Source: Pseudomonas syringae CC1557
GTDB taxonomy: Bacteria; Pseudomonadota; Gammaproteobacteria; Pseudomonadales; Pseudomonadaceae
Direction of reading: 5' to 3'
Length of the DNA: 64,000 nucleotides
Assembly (NCBI RefSeq): GCF_000452705.1
Contig: NZ_CP007014.1
Location: 1,736,001 to 1,800,000 of the forward strand
Part shown: positions 56,157 through 64,000 of the stretch, in pieces
How the letters are laid out: each line of letters opens with the position of its first letter
Position numbering within the stretch: position 1 is the stretch's first letter
Notes under the pieces: model-generated
What the model saw: only the letters and a program-made list of their open reading frames with translations
The model's database searches: none
What the model was told of the DNA's origin: nothing
Position numbers and translations under genes: made by a program

Positions 56157-56184
56157 GTTGCGTGCAAGACGGTTTGCACGCAAC
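56157..56184 (-). terminator. Hairpin after the ethanolamine permease gene
   Basis: A perfect 11-bp stem GTTGCGTGCAA / TTGCACGCAAC with a 6-nt loop, 18 bp past the stop at 56202. There is no T-tract, so it may be a weak or factor-aided terminator. Confidence 0.5.
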
Positions 56185-56201
56185 AGGGGGACATTTTCGG
56201 C

Positions 56202-57566
56202 TTACTGGCCGGTCAGCATCGCATCGGCCGGTGCAGCGGCGCGCGACTTGGCGGTCAGGCTGAAGTAGATGAAACCGATAGCCATCAGTCCCAGGAAGAT
56301 CAAGCCGATCAGCATGTTGAACCAGGCCATTGCGATCAGGCACACCACCGCCAGAACCAGAGCAATGCCGGGCACAACAGGGTAGCCGGGCGCGCGGAAG
56401 GTACGTTCCAGTGTGGGTTCGGCCTTGCGCAGTTTGAACAGGCTGAGCATGCTCATGATGTACATGACAATCGCACCGAACACAGCCATGGTGATCATGG
56501 CAGCGGTGAGGGTCATGCCGCTCAGGTTGATCAGGCCGTCGCTGTAGATCGCGGCGATGCCGATCACGCCACCGGCAATGATCGCCCGGTGAGGCGTTTG
56601 AAAGCGCGACAGCTTGGCCAGCGAGGCGGGCAGGTATCCCGCACGGGCGAGGGCGAAGAACTGGCGCGAGTAACCCATGATGATGCCGTGGAAGCTCGCG
56701 ACCAGCCCGAACAGGCCGATCCAGACCAGCATGTGCAGCCAGCCGGAGCTGTCACCGACGACTGCTTTCATGGCTTGCGGCAGAGGGTCATTGATGTTTG
56801 CCAGGGTGCGCCAGTCGCCCACGCCACCGGCAAACAGCATCACGCCAAGGGCCAGCAGCACAAGGGTGATGATCCCGCTGATGTAAGCTTTGGGGATCGT
56901 ACGTTTCGGGTCCTTGGCCTCTTCGGCGGCCATGGCTGCACCTTCGATGGCCAGGAAGAACCAGATGGCAAAGGGGATCGCCGCAAACATACCGGCGATG
57001 GCTTCAGGCCCGAATGTCTGCGAACCCGCCCAGCCATTGAGGGCGAAATTGCTGAAACTGAACGCTGGCGCTACCACGCCCATGAACACCAGCAACTCGG
57101 CGACTGCCAGGATGCACACCACCAGTTCGAAGGTCGCTGCCAGCTTCACGCCCACAATGTTGAGCGCCATGAACACGATGTAGGCACCAACTGCGGCCTG
57201 TTTGGGGTCCAGACCCGGATACTGCACGTTGAGGTAGGCACCGATGGCCATGGCGATGGCCGGTGGCGCGAACACGAACTCGATCAGTGTCGCCATACCG
57301 GCAATCAGCCCGCCTTTTTCGCCAAAGGCGCGGCGGCTATAGGCGAACGGGCCGCCTGCGTGGGGGATCGCAGTGGTCAGTTCGGTAAAACTGAAGATGA
57401 AACAGGTGTACATGGTCGCGACCATCAGGGCTGTTACCAAAAAGCCCAGCGTACCCGCCACGCCCCAGCCATAACTCCAGCCGAAGTATTCGCCGGAGAT
57501 TACCAGCCCGACCGCAATCCCCCATAAATGAAGTGTGCCGAGTGTTGGCTTGAGTTGAGTACTCAT
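56202..57566 (-). CDS. eat: Ethanolamine permease (APC superfamily)
   Basis: 454 aa, 12 membrane segments. 'LHLWGIAVGLVISGEYFGWS' at the N-terminus and 'FFLAIEGAAMAAEEAKDPKR' are hallmarks of the ethanolamine permease family. No eutBC genes lie next to it here. Start ATG at 57566 after CAGGGAGACAAT. Divergent from pyrF. Confidence 0.88.
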   Translation of the reverse strand: MSTQLKPTLGTLHLWGIAVGLVISGEYFGWSYGWGVAGTLGFLVTALMVATMYTCFIFSFTELTTAIPHAGGPFAYSRRAFGEKGGLIAGMATLIEFVFAPPAIAMAIGAYLNVQYPGLDPKQAAVGAYIVFMALNIVGVKLAATFELVVCILAVAELLVFMGVVAPAFSFSNFALNGWAGSQTFGPEAIAGMFAAIPFAIWFFLAIEGAAMAAEEAKDPKRTIPKAYISGIITLVLLALGVMLFAGGVGDWRTLANINDPLPQAMKAVVGDSSGWLHMLVWIGLFGLVASFHGIIMGYSRQFFALARAGYLPASLAKLSRFQTPHRAIIAGGVIGIAAIYSDGLINLSGMTLTAAMITMAVFGAIVMYIMSMLSLFKLRKAEPTLERTFRAPGYPVVPGIALVLAVVCLIAMAWFNMLIGLIFLGLMAIGFIYFSLTAKSRAAAPADAMLTGQ

Positions 57567-57856
57567 ATTGTCTCCCTGAGGTTCTGTAATCGTTGAAACA
57601 TCTTGTTGCAGAGGCCGTGCCAGTGCATGAATGACCGTCGCAATGCTTCAAAAGAGGTCGTTTGCAGAACGTCTGGGTGAATCGATTCACTTCTGCGGTC
57701 GGGTTTGGTGCGGGCTGGCGCGCGAGTGTTCGCTGCAAGTGCACGGAGTTATTGGGTTTTTCAATGCGATCCGGGCAAATGCCGATCTACGGGTCCCGCC
57801 CGTTCACCGGTTCGGCTACAATGCGCGCCGATTTCGACTTACCTGAGACCACGCTC

Positions 57857-58555
57857 ATGTCCGCCTGCCAGACTCCTGTCATCGTCGCCCTGGATTTTCC
57901 GACCCGTGAAGCCGCCCTGCGACTGGCGGATCAACTTGATCCCAAACTGTGCCGGGTCAAGGTTGGCAAGGAGCTGTTTACCAGTTGTGCTGCGGACATC
58001 GTCGAAACCCTGCGTGACAAGGGCTTCGAGGTGTTTCTGGATCTCAAATTCCATGACATCCCCAACACCACGGCAATGGCGGTCAAAGCTGCGGCAGAGA
58101 TGGGCGTGTGGATGGTCAATGTGCACTGCTCCGGCGGGCTGCGCATGATGACTGCGTGCCGTGAGGTACTTGAACAACGTACCGGTCCACAGCCGTTGCT
58201 GATTGGCGTGACAGTACTGACCAGCATGGAGCGCGAAGATCTGGCCGGTATTGGCCTGGACGTCGACCCGCAAGTGCAGGTCTTGCGTCTGGCTGCGCTG
58301 GCTGAAAAGGCAGGCATGGACGGGCTGGTCTGTTCCGCAATGGAAGCGCAGGCGCTGAAAGCTGCCCATCCATCACTGCAACTCGTTACCCCGGGCATCC
58401 GCCCGGCGGGCAGCGCGCAAGACGATCAGCGCCGCATCCTGACCCCGCGCCAGGCACTCGACGCAGGTTCCGATTACCTGGTCATCGGTCGCCCGATCAG
58501 CCAGGCCGCCGACCCGGCCAGGGCGCTAGCCGCAGTGGTAGCCGAACTGGCTTGA
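57857..58555 (+). CDS. pyrF: Orotidine 5'-phosphate decarboxylase PyrF
   Basis: 232 aa from the ATG at 57857 ([16 protein letters not shown]). Last step of UMP synthesis. TIM barrel with the catalytic '[13 protein letters not shown]' (D-x-K-x-x-D) and 'PGIRPAG' phosphate loop. The ORF extends 65 codons upstream without a ribosome site; that part is not used. Confidence 0.96.
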   Translation: MSACQTPVIVALDFPTREAALRLADQLDPKLCRVKVGKELFTSCAADIVETLRDKGFEVFLDLKFHDIPNTTAMAVKAAAEMGVWMVNVHCSGGLRMMTACREVLEQRTGPQPLLIGVTVLTSMEREDLAGIGLDVDPQVQVLRLAALAEKAGMDGLVCSAMEAQALKAAHPSLQLVTPGIRPAGSAQDDQRRILTPRQALDAGSDYLVIGRPISQAADPARALAAVVAELA

Positions 58556-58569
58556 ACGGAAACGCACGG

Positions 58570-58670
58570 TAGACCCGCTCGTGCCACTGCTCGTGTCGGC
58601 ATGCATTTCTGAACGCTCCGCGTCCGCTTTTGGGCGCAGAGCGTAGCCATACGCAGGGGCGTGAGCAACG
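58570..58670. repeat. REP-like sequence between convergent genes
   Basis: Contains CGTGCCACTGCTCGTGTCGGCATGCA, GAACGCTCCGCGTCC and GGGCGCAGAGCGTAGCC, related to the palindromes at 20.8 and 49.5 kb but degraded. Confidence 0.5.
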
Positions 58671-58688
58671 CTAGGTGACCGGCGATGC

Positions 58689-59696
58689 TTAGTCGACTTT
58701 CAAAATCAACTTGCCGGAGTTTTCGCCGGTAAACAGCTTCAGGAATGTCTCGGGGAAGGTCTCCAGGCCTTCTTCGATATGCTCCTTGCTCTTGAGCTTA
58801 CCTTCCTTGATCCAGCCGGCCATGACCTGACCGGCTTCTGCGAAGCGGTCAGCGTGGTCGAGTACAATAAAGCCTTCCATGCGCGCGCGGTTGACCAGCA
58901 GTGACATGTAGTTGGCCGGGCCTTTGACGGCAGTGGTGTTGTTGTACTGGCTGATTGCGCCGCAGATCACCACACGGGCACCGACCGCCAACTGGCTGAG
59001 TGCCGCGTCGAGAATGTCGCCGCCGACGTTATCGAAGTAGACATTCACGCCATCTGGACAATGTTGTTTCACAGCGTCCATGACGTCTTCGGACTTGTAA
59101 TCGATAGCAGCATCGAAACCCAGTTCCTCCGTCAGCATGCGGCACTTTTCCTTGCCCCCCGCGATACCGACAACTCGGCAACCTTTGATTTTGGCAATCT
59201 GCCCGGCCACGCTGCCGACTGCACCCGCTGCGCCGGAGATCAAGACAGTGTCGCCACTTTTCGGCTGGCCTACATCCAGCAGCGCTAGATAAGCAGTCAT
59301 GCCGGTCATGCCGAGCGCTGACAAATACAGCGGCAGCGGCGCCAGGCTGGTGTCTACCTTGTAGAAGCCCTTGGGCTCGCCGATAAAGTAGTCCTGCACA
59401 CCCACGGCCCCTTGCACGTGATCGCCCACGGCAAATTTGGGATTTTTCGATTCGAGCACTTCACCCACGCCCAGGGCGCGCATGACTTCGCCCAGTTCTA
59501 CGGCCGGGATGTAGGATTTGCCCTCGTTCATCCAGCCACGCATGGCCGGGTCCAGGGACAGGTATTTGTTTCTGACAAGGATCTGGCCGTCTGCGAGAGC
59601 CGTCACCGGGACGGTCTGATACGTGAAGTCATCACGGCGCACAGTGCCCGAAGGACGCTTGGCGAGCAGGAACTGGCGATTGGAAAAATCAGTCAT
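58689..59696 (-). CDS. NADP-dependent oxidoreductase (MDR/LTB4-dehydrogenase type)
   Basis: 335 aa zinc-independent medium-chain reductase. 'VLISGAAGAVGSVAGQIAKI' binds NADP, 'YFDNVGGDILDAAL' and 'ICGAISQYN' are family motifs. Similar to enzymes that reduce alpha,beta-unsaturated ketones (curcumin or prostaglandin reductase type). ATG at 59696. The natural substrate is unknown. Confidence 0.92.
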   Translation of the reverse strand: MTDFSNRQFLLAKRPSGTVRRDDFTYQTVPVTALADGQILVRNKYLSLDPAMRGWMNEGKSYIPAVELGEVMRALGVGEVLESKNPKFAVGDHVQGAVGVQDYFIGEPKGFYKVDTSLAPLPLYLSALGMTGMTAYLALLDVGQPKSGDTVLISGAAGAVGSVAGQIAKIKGCRVVGIAGGKEKCRMLTEELGFDAAIDYKSEDVMDAVKQHCPDGVNVYFDNVGGDILDAALSQLAVGARVVICGAISQYNNTTAVKGPANYMSLLVNRARMEGFIVLDHADRFAEAGQVMAGWIKEGKLKSKEHIEEGLETFPETFLKLFTGENSGKLILKVD

Positions 59697-59907
59697 GGCA
59701 GGGCCTCATAAAAATTGGTTCAAGAATGGATTCAAACGCTCGCGGTGCTGTTAAGGCAAGAAGCGATCATCAAGCGAATGCCGTTTGATCCATGTGATTG
59801 ATAGGAGTCCGGTCAGGCTATGGCGTTCAGCTTGATCTGCAGATGACGCATGTTGATTGTTGATATGGCTTGAGTCACACACCGCAGTACTCTAGATTCC
59901 TCGTTCG

Positions 59908-60861
59908 ATGAACGCTTGGATGATCGTAATGCCGGCCACTTCTTTACATACCCTTCAACCTCAAGTCCTGCGCGCGGGTGACGCTGTGGCGCTGGTATCT
60001 CCTGCCGGGCCTGTAGCGGCTTCCAGGGTCGAAGCGGCAGTCGAGGTACTCAAGGGGTGGGGGCTGCGGCCGCGGGTCTATCCTCATGCCCTGGGGGCTT
60101 ATTCATTCTACTCAGGGACCGACGAGGAGCGGCTCGCCGACCTCAACGCAGCACTGGCTGATCCGGAAATCCGCGCGGTGCTTTGCACGCGCGGTGGCTA
60201 CGGCGTACAGCGGATCGTGCAACAGGTAGACATGGAGGCCGTGCGCCGCGACCCGAAGCTGGTGACTGGCTTCTCGGACATTACCGCCCTGCACGGCGCG
60301 CTGTGGAATCATGCGCGTCTGGCGACCATTCACGGGCCGATAGCCGCGCAACTGGAGCGCGGCGGTCTGTTCGTCAGCGGCATGCGCCACGTGCTGATGA
60401 GCACCGAGCCGGTCCTGCTCAAGGCAGATCCTGCTTCGCCGACCGCCCGTGTGCGTACCGCAGGCAGCGCTCAAGGGCTGTTGCTTGGCGGTAACCTGTG
60501 CATGCTCGATACCTCTGTCGGCACGCCATTCATGCCGGACCTGACCGGAGCAATTCTGCTCATCGAGGAAGTCAACGAGCCTGCTTACCGGGTCGACCGC
60601 ATGCTGACCCATCTGGGCAACTGCGGCATTCTCGGGCGTCTGGCGGGTATTGCCATCGGCGAGTTCACGCCCGCACCGAACACCGGCGGCACCATCAGCC
60701 CGGCGCATGTATTACTGGAACGACTGGGCGGTCTGGGCATTCCGGTGCTCGGCGGTTTGCCGTTTGGTCATGGCGACCTCAATCAGGCCGTACCGCTGGG
60801 GATGCCGGCAATTCTCGATGCAGATGCCGGAACTCTGCTGGTGTCCGCAGCCGCTCGCTAA
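59908..60861 (+). CDS. ldcA: LD-carboxypeptidase (peptidase S66)
   Basis: 317 aa if started at 59908; ATGs at 59920 and 59929 are alternatives and none has a clear ribosome site. Removes the terminal D-Ala from murein tetrapeptides in the cytoplasm during recycling. 'VLCTRGGYGVQRI' and the nucleophile Ser in 'LVTGFSDITALH' are clear; Glu and His follow in 'LLIEEVNEPAYR' and 'LPFGHGDLNQ'. Confidence 0.92.
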   Translation: MNAWMIVMPATSLHTLQPQVLRAGDAVALVSPAGPVAASRVEAAVEVLKGWGLRPRVYPHALGAYSFYSGTDEERLADLNAALADPEIRAVLCTRGGYGVQRIVQQVDMEAVRRDPKLVTGFSDITALHGALWNHARLATIHGPIAAQLERGGLFVSGMRHVLMSTEPVLLKADPASPTARVRTAGSAQGLLLGGNLCMLDTSVGTPFMPDLTGAILLIEEVNEPAYRVDRMLTHLGNCGILGRLAGIAIGEFTPAPNTGGTISPAHVLLERLGGLGIPVLGGLPFGHGDLNQAVPLGMPAILDADAGTLLVSAAAR

Positions 60862-60877
60862 AGCGCGAGGCAGATAC

Positions 60878-62071
60878 TCAATCGGCCTTGCGCGCATTCA
60901 GAATCAGCAGCGTCAGTACGCCTGCGAGGATTCCCCACAATGCCGAGCCGATGGAAAACAGCGTCATGCCCGATGCGGTGACCATGAAGGTGACCAATGC
61001 GGGCTCGCGCTCTGTCGGTTCGGCCATGGCGACCGTCAAGCCGTTGATGATCGAGCCAAACAACGCCAGTGCCGCAATCGACAGCACCAGTTCCTTGGGG
61101 AACGCGCCGAACAGGGCGGCCAGGGTCGCGCCGAAGATGCCGGCAACGCCATAAAAAATGCCACACCAGATCGCTGCGGTGTATCGCTTCGCCTTGTCGG
61201 GGTGAGCGTGTGGGCTGGTACAGATTGCCGCGCTGATGGCGGCCAGGTTGATCCCGTGGCAACCGAACGGCGCTGTCAGCAGCGAGGCAATGCCGGTGGT
61301 TGAAATCAGTGGCGAGGTGGGAGGGTAATAACCGTCGGCGCGTAACACCGCCACGCCCGGCATGTTCTGCGAGGTCATGGCGACCACGAACAGTGGAATG
61401 CTGATGCTGACGGTTGCCGCCCAGGAAAATTCCGGCGTGGTCCATACCGGCACGGCCAATTCCAGAGCCAGCCCGCTAAAGTCCAGTAATCCCGACAGGC
61501 CAGCGATCACAATGCCGACCAGCAGCGCGAGCAGCACCGAGTAGCGTGGCGAAATGCGCTTGACCAGCAGATAAGTGAGAAACATGCCCGCCACCAGACT
61601 GGTACGGTGCTGGGCAGCAACAAATATTTCGCTGCCGATCCGGAACAGAATGCCTGCCAGCAGGGCCGCCGCCAATGAAGCGGGCAAGCGCCTGACCAGC
61701 CGTTCGAACGTGCCGGTCATGCCACACAGAATGACCAGGATCGCGCTGGTGATAAAAGCACCGACAGCCTGCGGGTAGGTGACGCCGCCCAGACTGGTGA
61801 TCAGCAACGCGGCACCAGGGGTCGACCACGCCACGGTGATGGGGGTGCGATAACGCAACGAGAGGCCGATGCTGCACACCGCCATGCCCATGAACAAGGA
61901 CCATAGCCACGAAGAAACCTGCGCACTGGTGAGCCCCGCAGCCTGTCCGGCTTGAAACATCAAGGCCAGCGAACTGGTGCAACCGGTCATCACGGCGATG
62001 AAGCCGGCGACTATTGCTGACGCCGATGAGTCGGCCAGCGGGCGCAGCGGCACCTTCAGGGTTTCGTGCAT
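60878..62071 (-). CDS. benE: BenE-family benzoate/H+ symporter
   Basis: 397 aa from the ATG at 62071 (AAGGAAT upstream). About 12 membrane segments; 'GFIAVMTGCTSSLALMFQ', 'WSTPGAALLIT' and 'FGCHGINLAAISAAICTSP' are family patterns. Benzoate-type transport is by family only; no benzoate catabolism gene is nearby. Convergent with ldcA. Confidence 0.85.
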   Translation of the reverse strand: MHETLKVPLRPLADSSASAIVAGFIAVMTGCTSSLALMFQAGQAAGLTSAQVSSWLWSLFMGMAVCSIGLSLRYRTPITVAWSTPGAALLITSLGGVTYPQAVGAFITSAILVILCGMTGTFERLVRRLPASLAAALLAGILFRIGSEIFVAAQHRTSLVAGMFLTYLLVKRISPRYSVLLALLVGIVIAGLSGLLDFSGLALELAVPVWTTPEFSWAATVSISIPLFVVAMTSQNMPGVAVLRADGYYPPTSPLISTTGIASLLTAPFGCHGINLAAISAAICTSPHAHPDKAKRYTAAIWCGIFYGVAGIFGATLAALFGAFPKELVLSIAALALFGSIINGLTVAMAEPTEREPALVTFMVTASGMTLFSIGSALWGILAGVLTLLILNARKAD

Positions 62072-62187
62072 GGAGGGTATTCCTTGAAGCGGGCAGGTAG
62101 CGAAGGGCGCCAAGCCTAAACGCAGGCTCGCGCGGCCTTACGATACAGCGATACGCGTAAACGCCAGCACAGTTGCAAAAGGCTCGC

Positions 62188-62658
62188 TTACTCGGTGCCT
62201 GCGCCTGCGGGGCATGCTCCGGATTGCAACGTCTGCCCCAGTGCGCGGTTGACCGCCAGCCAGCCATCCACTGCTTGCTGGCCTGCATCACCAAACACGC
62301 GCTGCAGCAGTTTGACCTGCTCGCGGCGTAGCGCCTCTTCGAAGCGTGTGCCGTCCTCGGTCAGCGCCAGCAGCCGCTTGCGCTTATCGGCCTCGGGTGC
62401 GGCGCTGTTCACCAGGTTCATCGCGATCAACTGGCGCAGCGGCGCGTTAAGCGCCTGTTTGCTGACGCCCAGTACCGTCAGCAGCTCTTTGACGCTCAAG
62501 CCGGGGTAGCGAGCGATGAAAAACACAATCCGCTGATGCACTCGGCTGAAGCCGCGTCTGGCGAGCATTTCATCGGCTTTTGCAGTGAACGCCTGATAGC
62601 CGAAGAAGAACGCTTCCATGGCCATTTGCTGATTGGCTGGTTTTTTAAGGTCAAGCAT
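62188..62658 (-). CDS. MarR-family transcriptional regulator
   Basis: 156 aa. Winged HTH with recognition helix in 'LSVKELLTVLGVSKQALNAP' and wing 'EADKRKRLLALTEDG'. Divergent from the aminotransferase gene. A 17-bp palindrome in the shared gap is a likely operator. Stop at 62188 lies 116 bp from the benE start. Confidence 0.88.
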   Translation of the reverse strand: MLDLKKPANQQMAMEAFFFGYQAFTAKADEMLARRGFSRVHQRIVFFIARYPGLSVKELLTVLGVSKQALNAPLRQLIAMNLVNSAAPEADKRKRLLALTEDGTRFEEALRREQVKLLQRVFGDAGQQAVDGWLAVNRALGQTLQSGACPAGAGTE

Positions 62659-62690
62659 ATTGACGTATCCGGTTGGTGCGTCGTAATTTG

Positions 62691-62707
62691 AGTCAACAAG
62701 TTTGACT
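62691..62707. promoter_or_regulatory. Candidate MarR operator
   Basis: AGTCAACAAGTTTGACT is a perfect inverted repeat AGTCAA / TTGACT with a 5-nt centre. It sits 33-49 bp from the MarR start and 34-50 bp from the aminotransferase ATG, the usual place for auto- and target control. Confidence 0.5.
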
Positions 62708-62740
62708 TATTTTCATTGGCCTCGGCTACAGGTAATCAAC

Positions 62741-63907
62741 ATGGCATTCTCTGAACGCGTTTCCCGTCTGAAAAGCTCCCTGATTCGCGAGATACTTGCC
62801 GCCGCCCAGCGTCCGCAAGTGATGTCGTTCGCTGGTGGCCTGCCTGCCGAGTCGATGCTGCCCAAAGTCGAGTGGGCCGACATGCCGGGTGCACTGGGTC
62901 AATATGGCATGAGCGAGGGCGAGCCCGCCTTGCGCGAAGCTCTCGCTGCCGAGGCGCGTGCGCTGGGCATTGCCTGTGAAGCCAGTCAGGTGATGGTGGT
63001 CAGCGGTTCCCAGCAGACACTCGATCTGGCCGCCAAGCTCTACATCGACAAGGGCACCGAGGTTCTGCTGGAAGCGCCGACCTACCTGGCTGCCTTGCAG
63101 ATATTCCAGCTGTTTGGCGCTGACTGCATCACGGTACCGTTGCTGGCCGAGGGCCCGGATCTGCATGCCATGCGCCAGCGGCTGGAGCGGCACAGGCCAG
63201 CTTTCGCGTACCTCATCCCGACCTTCCAGAATCCTTCAGCGGTGCGCTACAGCCAGGCCAGTCGCGATGCGGTCGCGGCCCTGCTCGACGAGTTCGGCGT
63301 GACGCTCATCGAGGATGAGCCGTACCGCGAGCTGACGTTTGACGGCGGCAGTGCCAAACCGATCGTCAGCAACCTCAAGAAGGCCAGCTGGATCTACACC
63401 GGCACCGTGTCGAAGACGCTGCTTCCTGGTCTTCGCGTGGGTTATCTCATTGCCAGCCCTGATCTGTTTCCGCATCTGCTGCGCCTGAAACAGTCTGCCG
63501 ACCTGCACACCAACCGTTTGGGGCAATGGCAGGCCTTGCAGTGGATCGGTACTGAACACTATCGTGAGCATCTGGGCACACTGCGTGAGTTCTATTGCGG
63601 TCGACGTGATGCCTTTGAACAGGCTTTGCAACAGTACTTCGCAGATCTGGCCGTGTGGAACAGCCCGCAAGGCGGCCTGTTCTTCTGGTTGACCCTCAAA
63701 CAGCCGCTGGACACCCGCACTCTGCTGGATGCAGCACTGGCGCAGGATGTGGCCTTCATGCCGGGCGAGCCGTTTTTCGCCGACCCTGACGCCAACCACG
63801 GTTATCTGCGGCTTAATTTCAGTCACATTGATCCGGCGCGTCTGGATGAAGGTATAAAACGACTGGCATCGGTCGTGCGTGCAGCACAGAATCTGCAAGC
63901 GGCTTGA
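62741..63907 (+). CDS. PLP-dependent aminotransferase (class I/II, 2-aminoadipate type)
   Basis: 388 aa from the ATG at 62741 (MAFSERVSRLKSSL). 'MSFAGGLPAESMLP' at the N-terminus is typical of LysN/MocR-related aminotransferases without the GntR domain. The PLP lysine is in 'YTGTVSKTLLPGLRVGYLIA'; 'LIEDEPYRELTFDG' holds the cofactor Asp/Tyr. Substrate unknown; may act in lysine or branched amino acid metabolism. Confidence 0.9.
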   Translation: MAFSERVSRLKSSLIREILAAAQRPQVMSFAGGLPAESMLPKVEWADMPGALGQYGMSEGEPALREALAAEARALGIACEASQVMVVSGSQQTLDLAAKLYIDKGTEVLLEAPTYLAALQIFQLFGADCITVPLLAEGPDLHAMRQRLERHRPAFAYLIPTFQNPSAVRYSQASRDAVAALLDEFGVTLIEDEPYRELTFDGGSAKPIVSNLKKASWIYTGTVSKTLLPGLRVGYLIASPDLFPHLLRLKQSADLHTNRLGQWQALQWIGTEHYREHLGTLREFYCGRRDAFEQALQQYFADLAVWNSPQGGLFFWLTLKQPLDTRTLLDAALAQDVAFMPGEPFFADPDANHGYLRLNFSHIDPARLDEGIKRLASVVRAAQNLQAA

Positions 63908-63943
63908 TCCTATCCAACCCGGACACACCAAGGGAGCAGGGCC

Positions 63944-64000
63944 ATGTACAAGGTTTATGGTGATTACAACTCGGGCAATTGCTACAAGGTCAAGCTGATG
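63944..64000 (+). CDS. Glutathione S-transferase family protein, N-terminus (cut by window edge)
   Basis: Only 19 residues are visible (MYKVYGDYNSGNCYKVKLM), after AAGGGAGCAGGGCC. The pattern 'GDYxSGNCYKxKL' is a typical thioredoxin-fold start of a bacterial GST. Same direction as the aminotransferase, 36 bp later, so likely one transcript. Confidence 0.75.
   Translation, partial: MYKVYGDYNSGNCYKVKLM

Noticed and set aside
56109..57527. 472-aa plus-strand open frame opposite the ethanolamine permease
   Set aside because: His/Gln/Asp-rich mirror frame of a clear 12-helix permease.

Overview
The window is a chromosomal stretch of a fluorescent-group Pseudomonas, most probably the P. syringae complex. 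The evidence is the gene order (fliK to flhB, flhA-flhF-fleN-fliA, cheYZAB-motCD-parC-parP-cheW), the single ccoNOQP-ccoGHIS set with anr and hemN beside it, G+C near 58-60 % outside one AT-richer island, and dispersed palindromic repeats of the Pseudomonas REP type. No rRNA, tRNA, CRISPR array, integrase or insertion sequence was seen.

Layout. (1) 1-20.8 kb, plus strand: the end of fliK, the flagellar switch and export genes (fliLMNOPQR-flhB), the assembly and number regulators (flhA, flhF, fleN, fliA), then the chemotaxis genes cheY, cheZ, cheA, cheB, the second stator motCD, the array-positioning pair parC/parP, cheW and a DUF2802 gene. Sigma-54-type sites lie before fliL and flhA. A FliA (sigma-28) site lies before parP. 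(2) 20.8-21.4 kb: repeat-rich, non-coding DNA. (3) 21.4-33.7 kb, mostly minus strand: apt, anr, a small plus-strand gene behind a near-perfect FliA promoter, hemN, then a microaerobic respiration block (ccoN-O-Q-P, ccoG-H-I-S and a TauE/SafE-type membrane protein). Just upstream of ccoN lies a decayed fragment of a second ccoP. (4) 34.3-45.4 kb: a hydrolase, an orphan gene, then an AT-richer accessory island. The island holds four related genes built from Ig-like modules, all without a visible signal peptide, around an autotransporter. Its promoter regions share 18-bp palindromes of the form TGTAGG-N6-CCTACA. A PAS-type chemoreceptor with its own FliA promoter closes this part. (5) 45.4-64 kb: housekeeping and metabolic genes (acnA, rlmM, tusA, pdxB, an MsbA-like ABC exporter, ppnP, an exonuclease, a solute-binding-like protein, ethanolamine permease, pyrF, an NADP-dependent reductase, LD-carboxypeptidase, a BenE transporter, a MarR regulator, an aminotransferase and the start of a glutathione S-transferase).

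How the parts work together. The first 21 kb follow the usual flagellar hierarchy: sigma-54 sites drive export and assembly genes, FliA is made from the flhA unit, and FliA then acts on late genes. Three of those late promoters are visible here, and two lie outside the main cluster (the small gene at 22.9 kb and the chemoreceptor at 45 kb). Anr, HemN, the cbb3 oxidase and its copper and assembly factors form a low-oxygen unit.

The most interesting observations are the four FliM-like short repeats in CheA where a CheY-docking domain would be expected, the ccoP relic, the Ig-module/autotransporter island with its shared palindromes, and the FliA-driven small gene. All functions are inferred from sequence reading; no database search was run.
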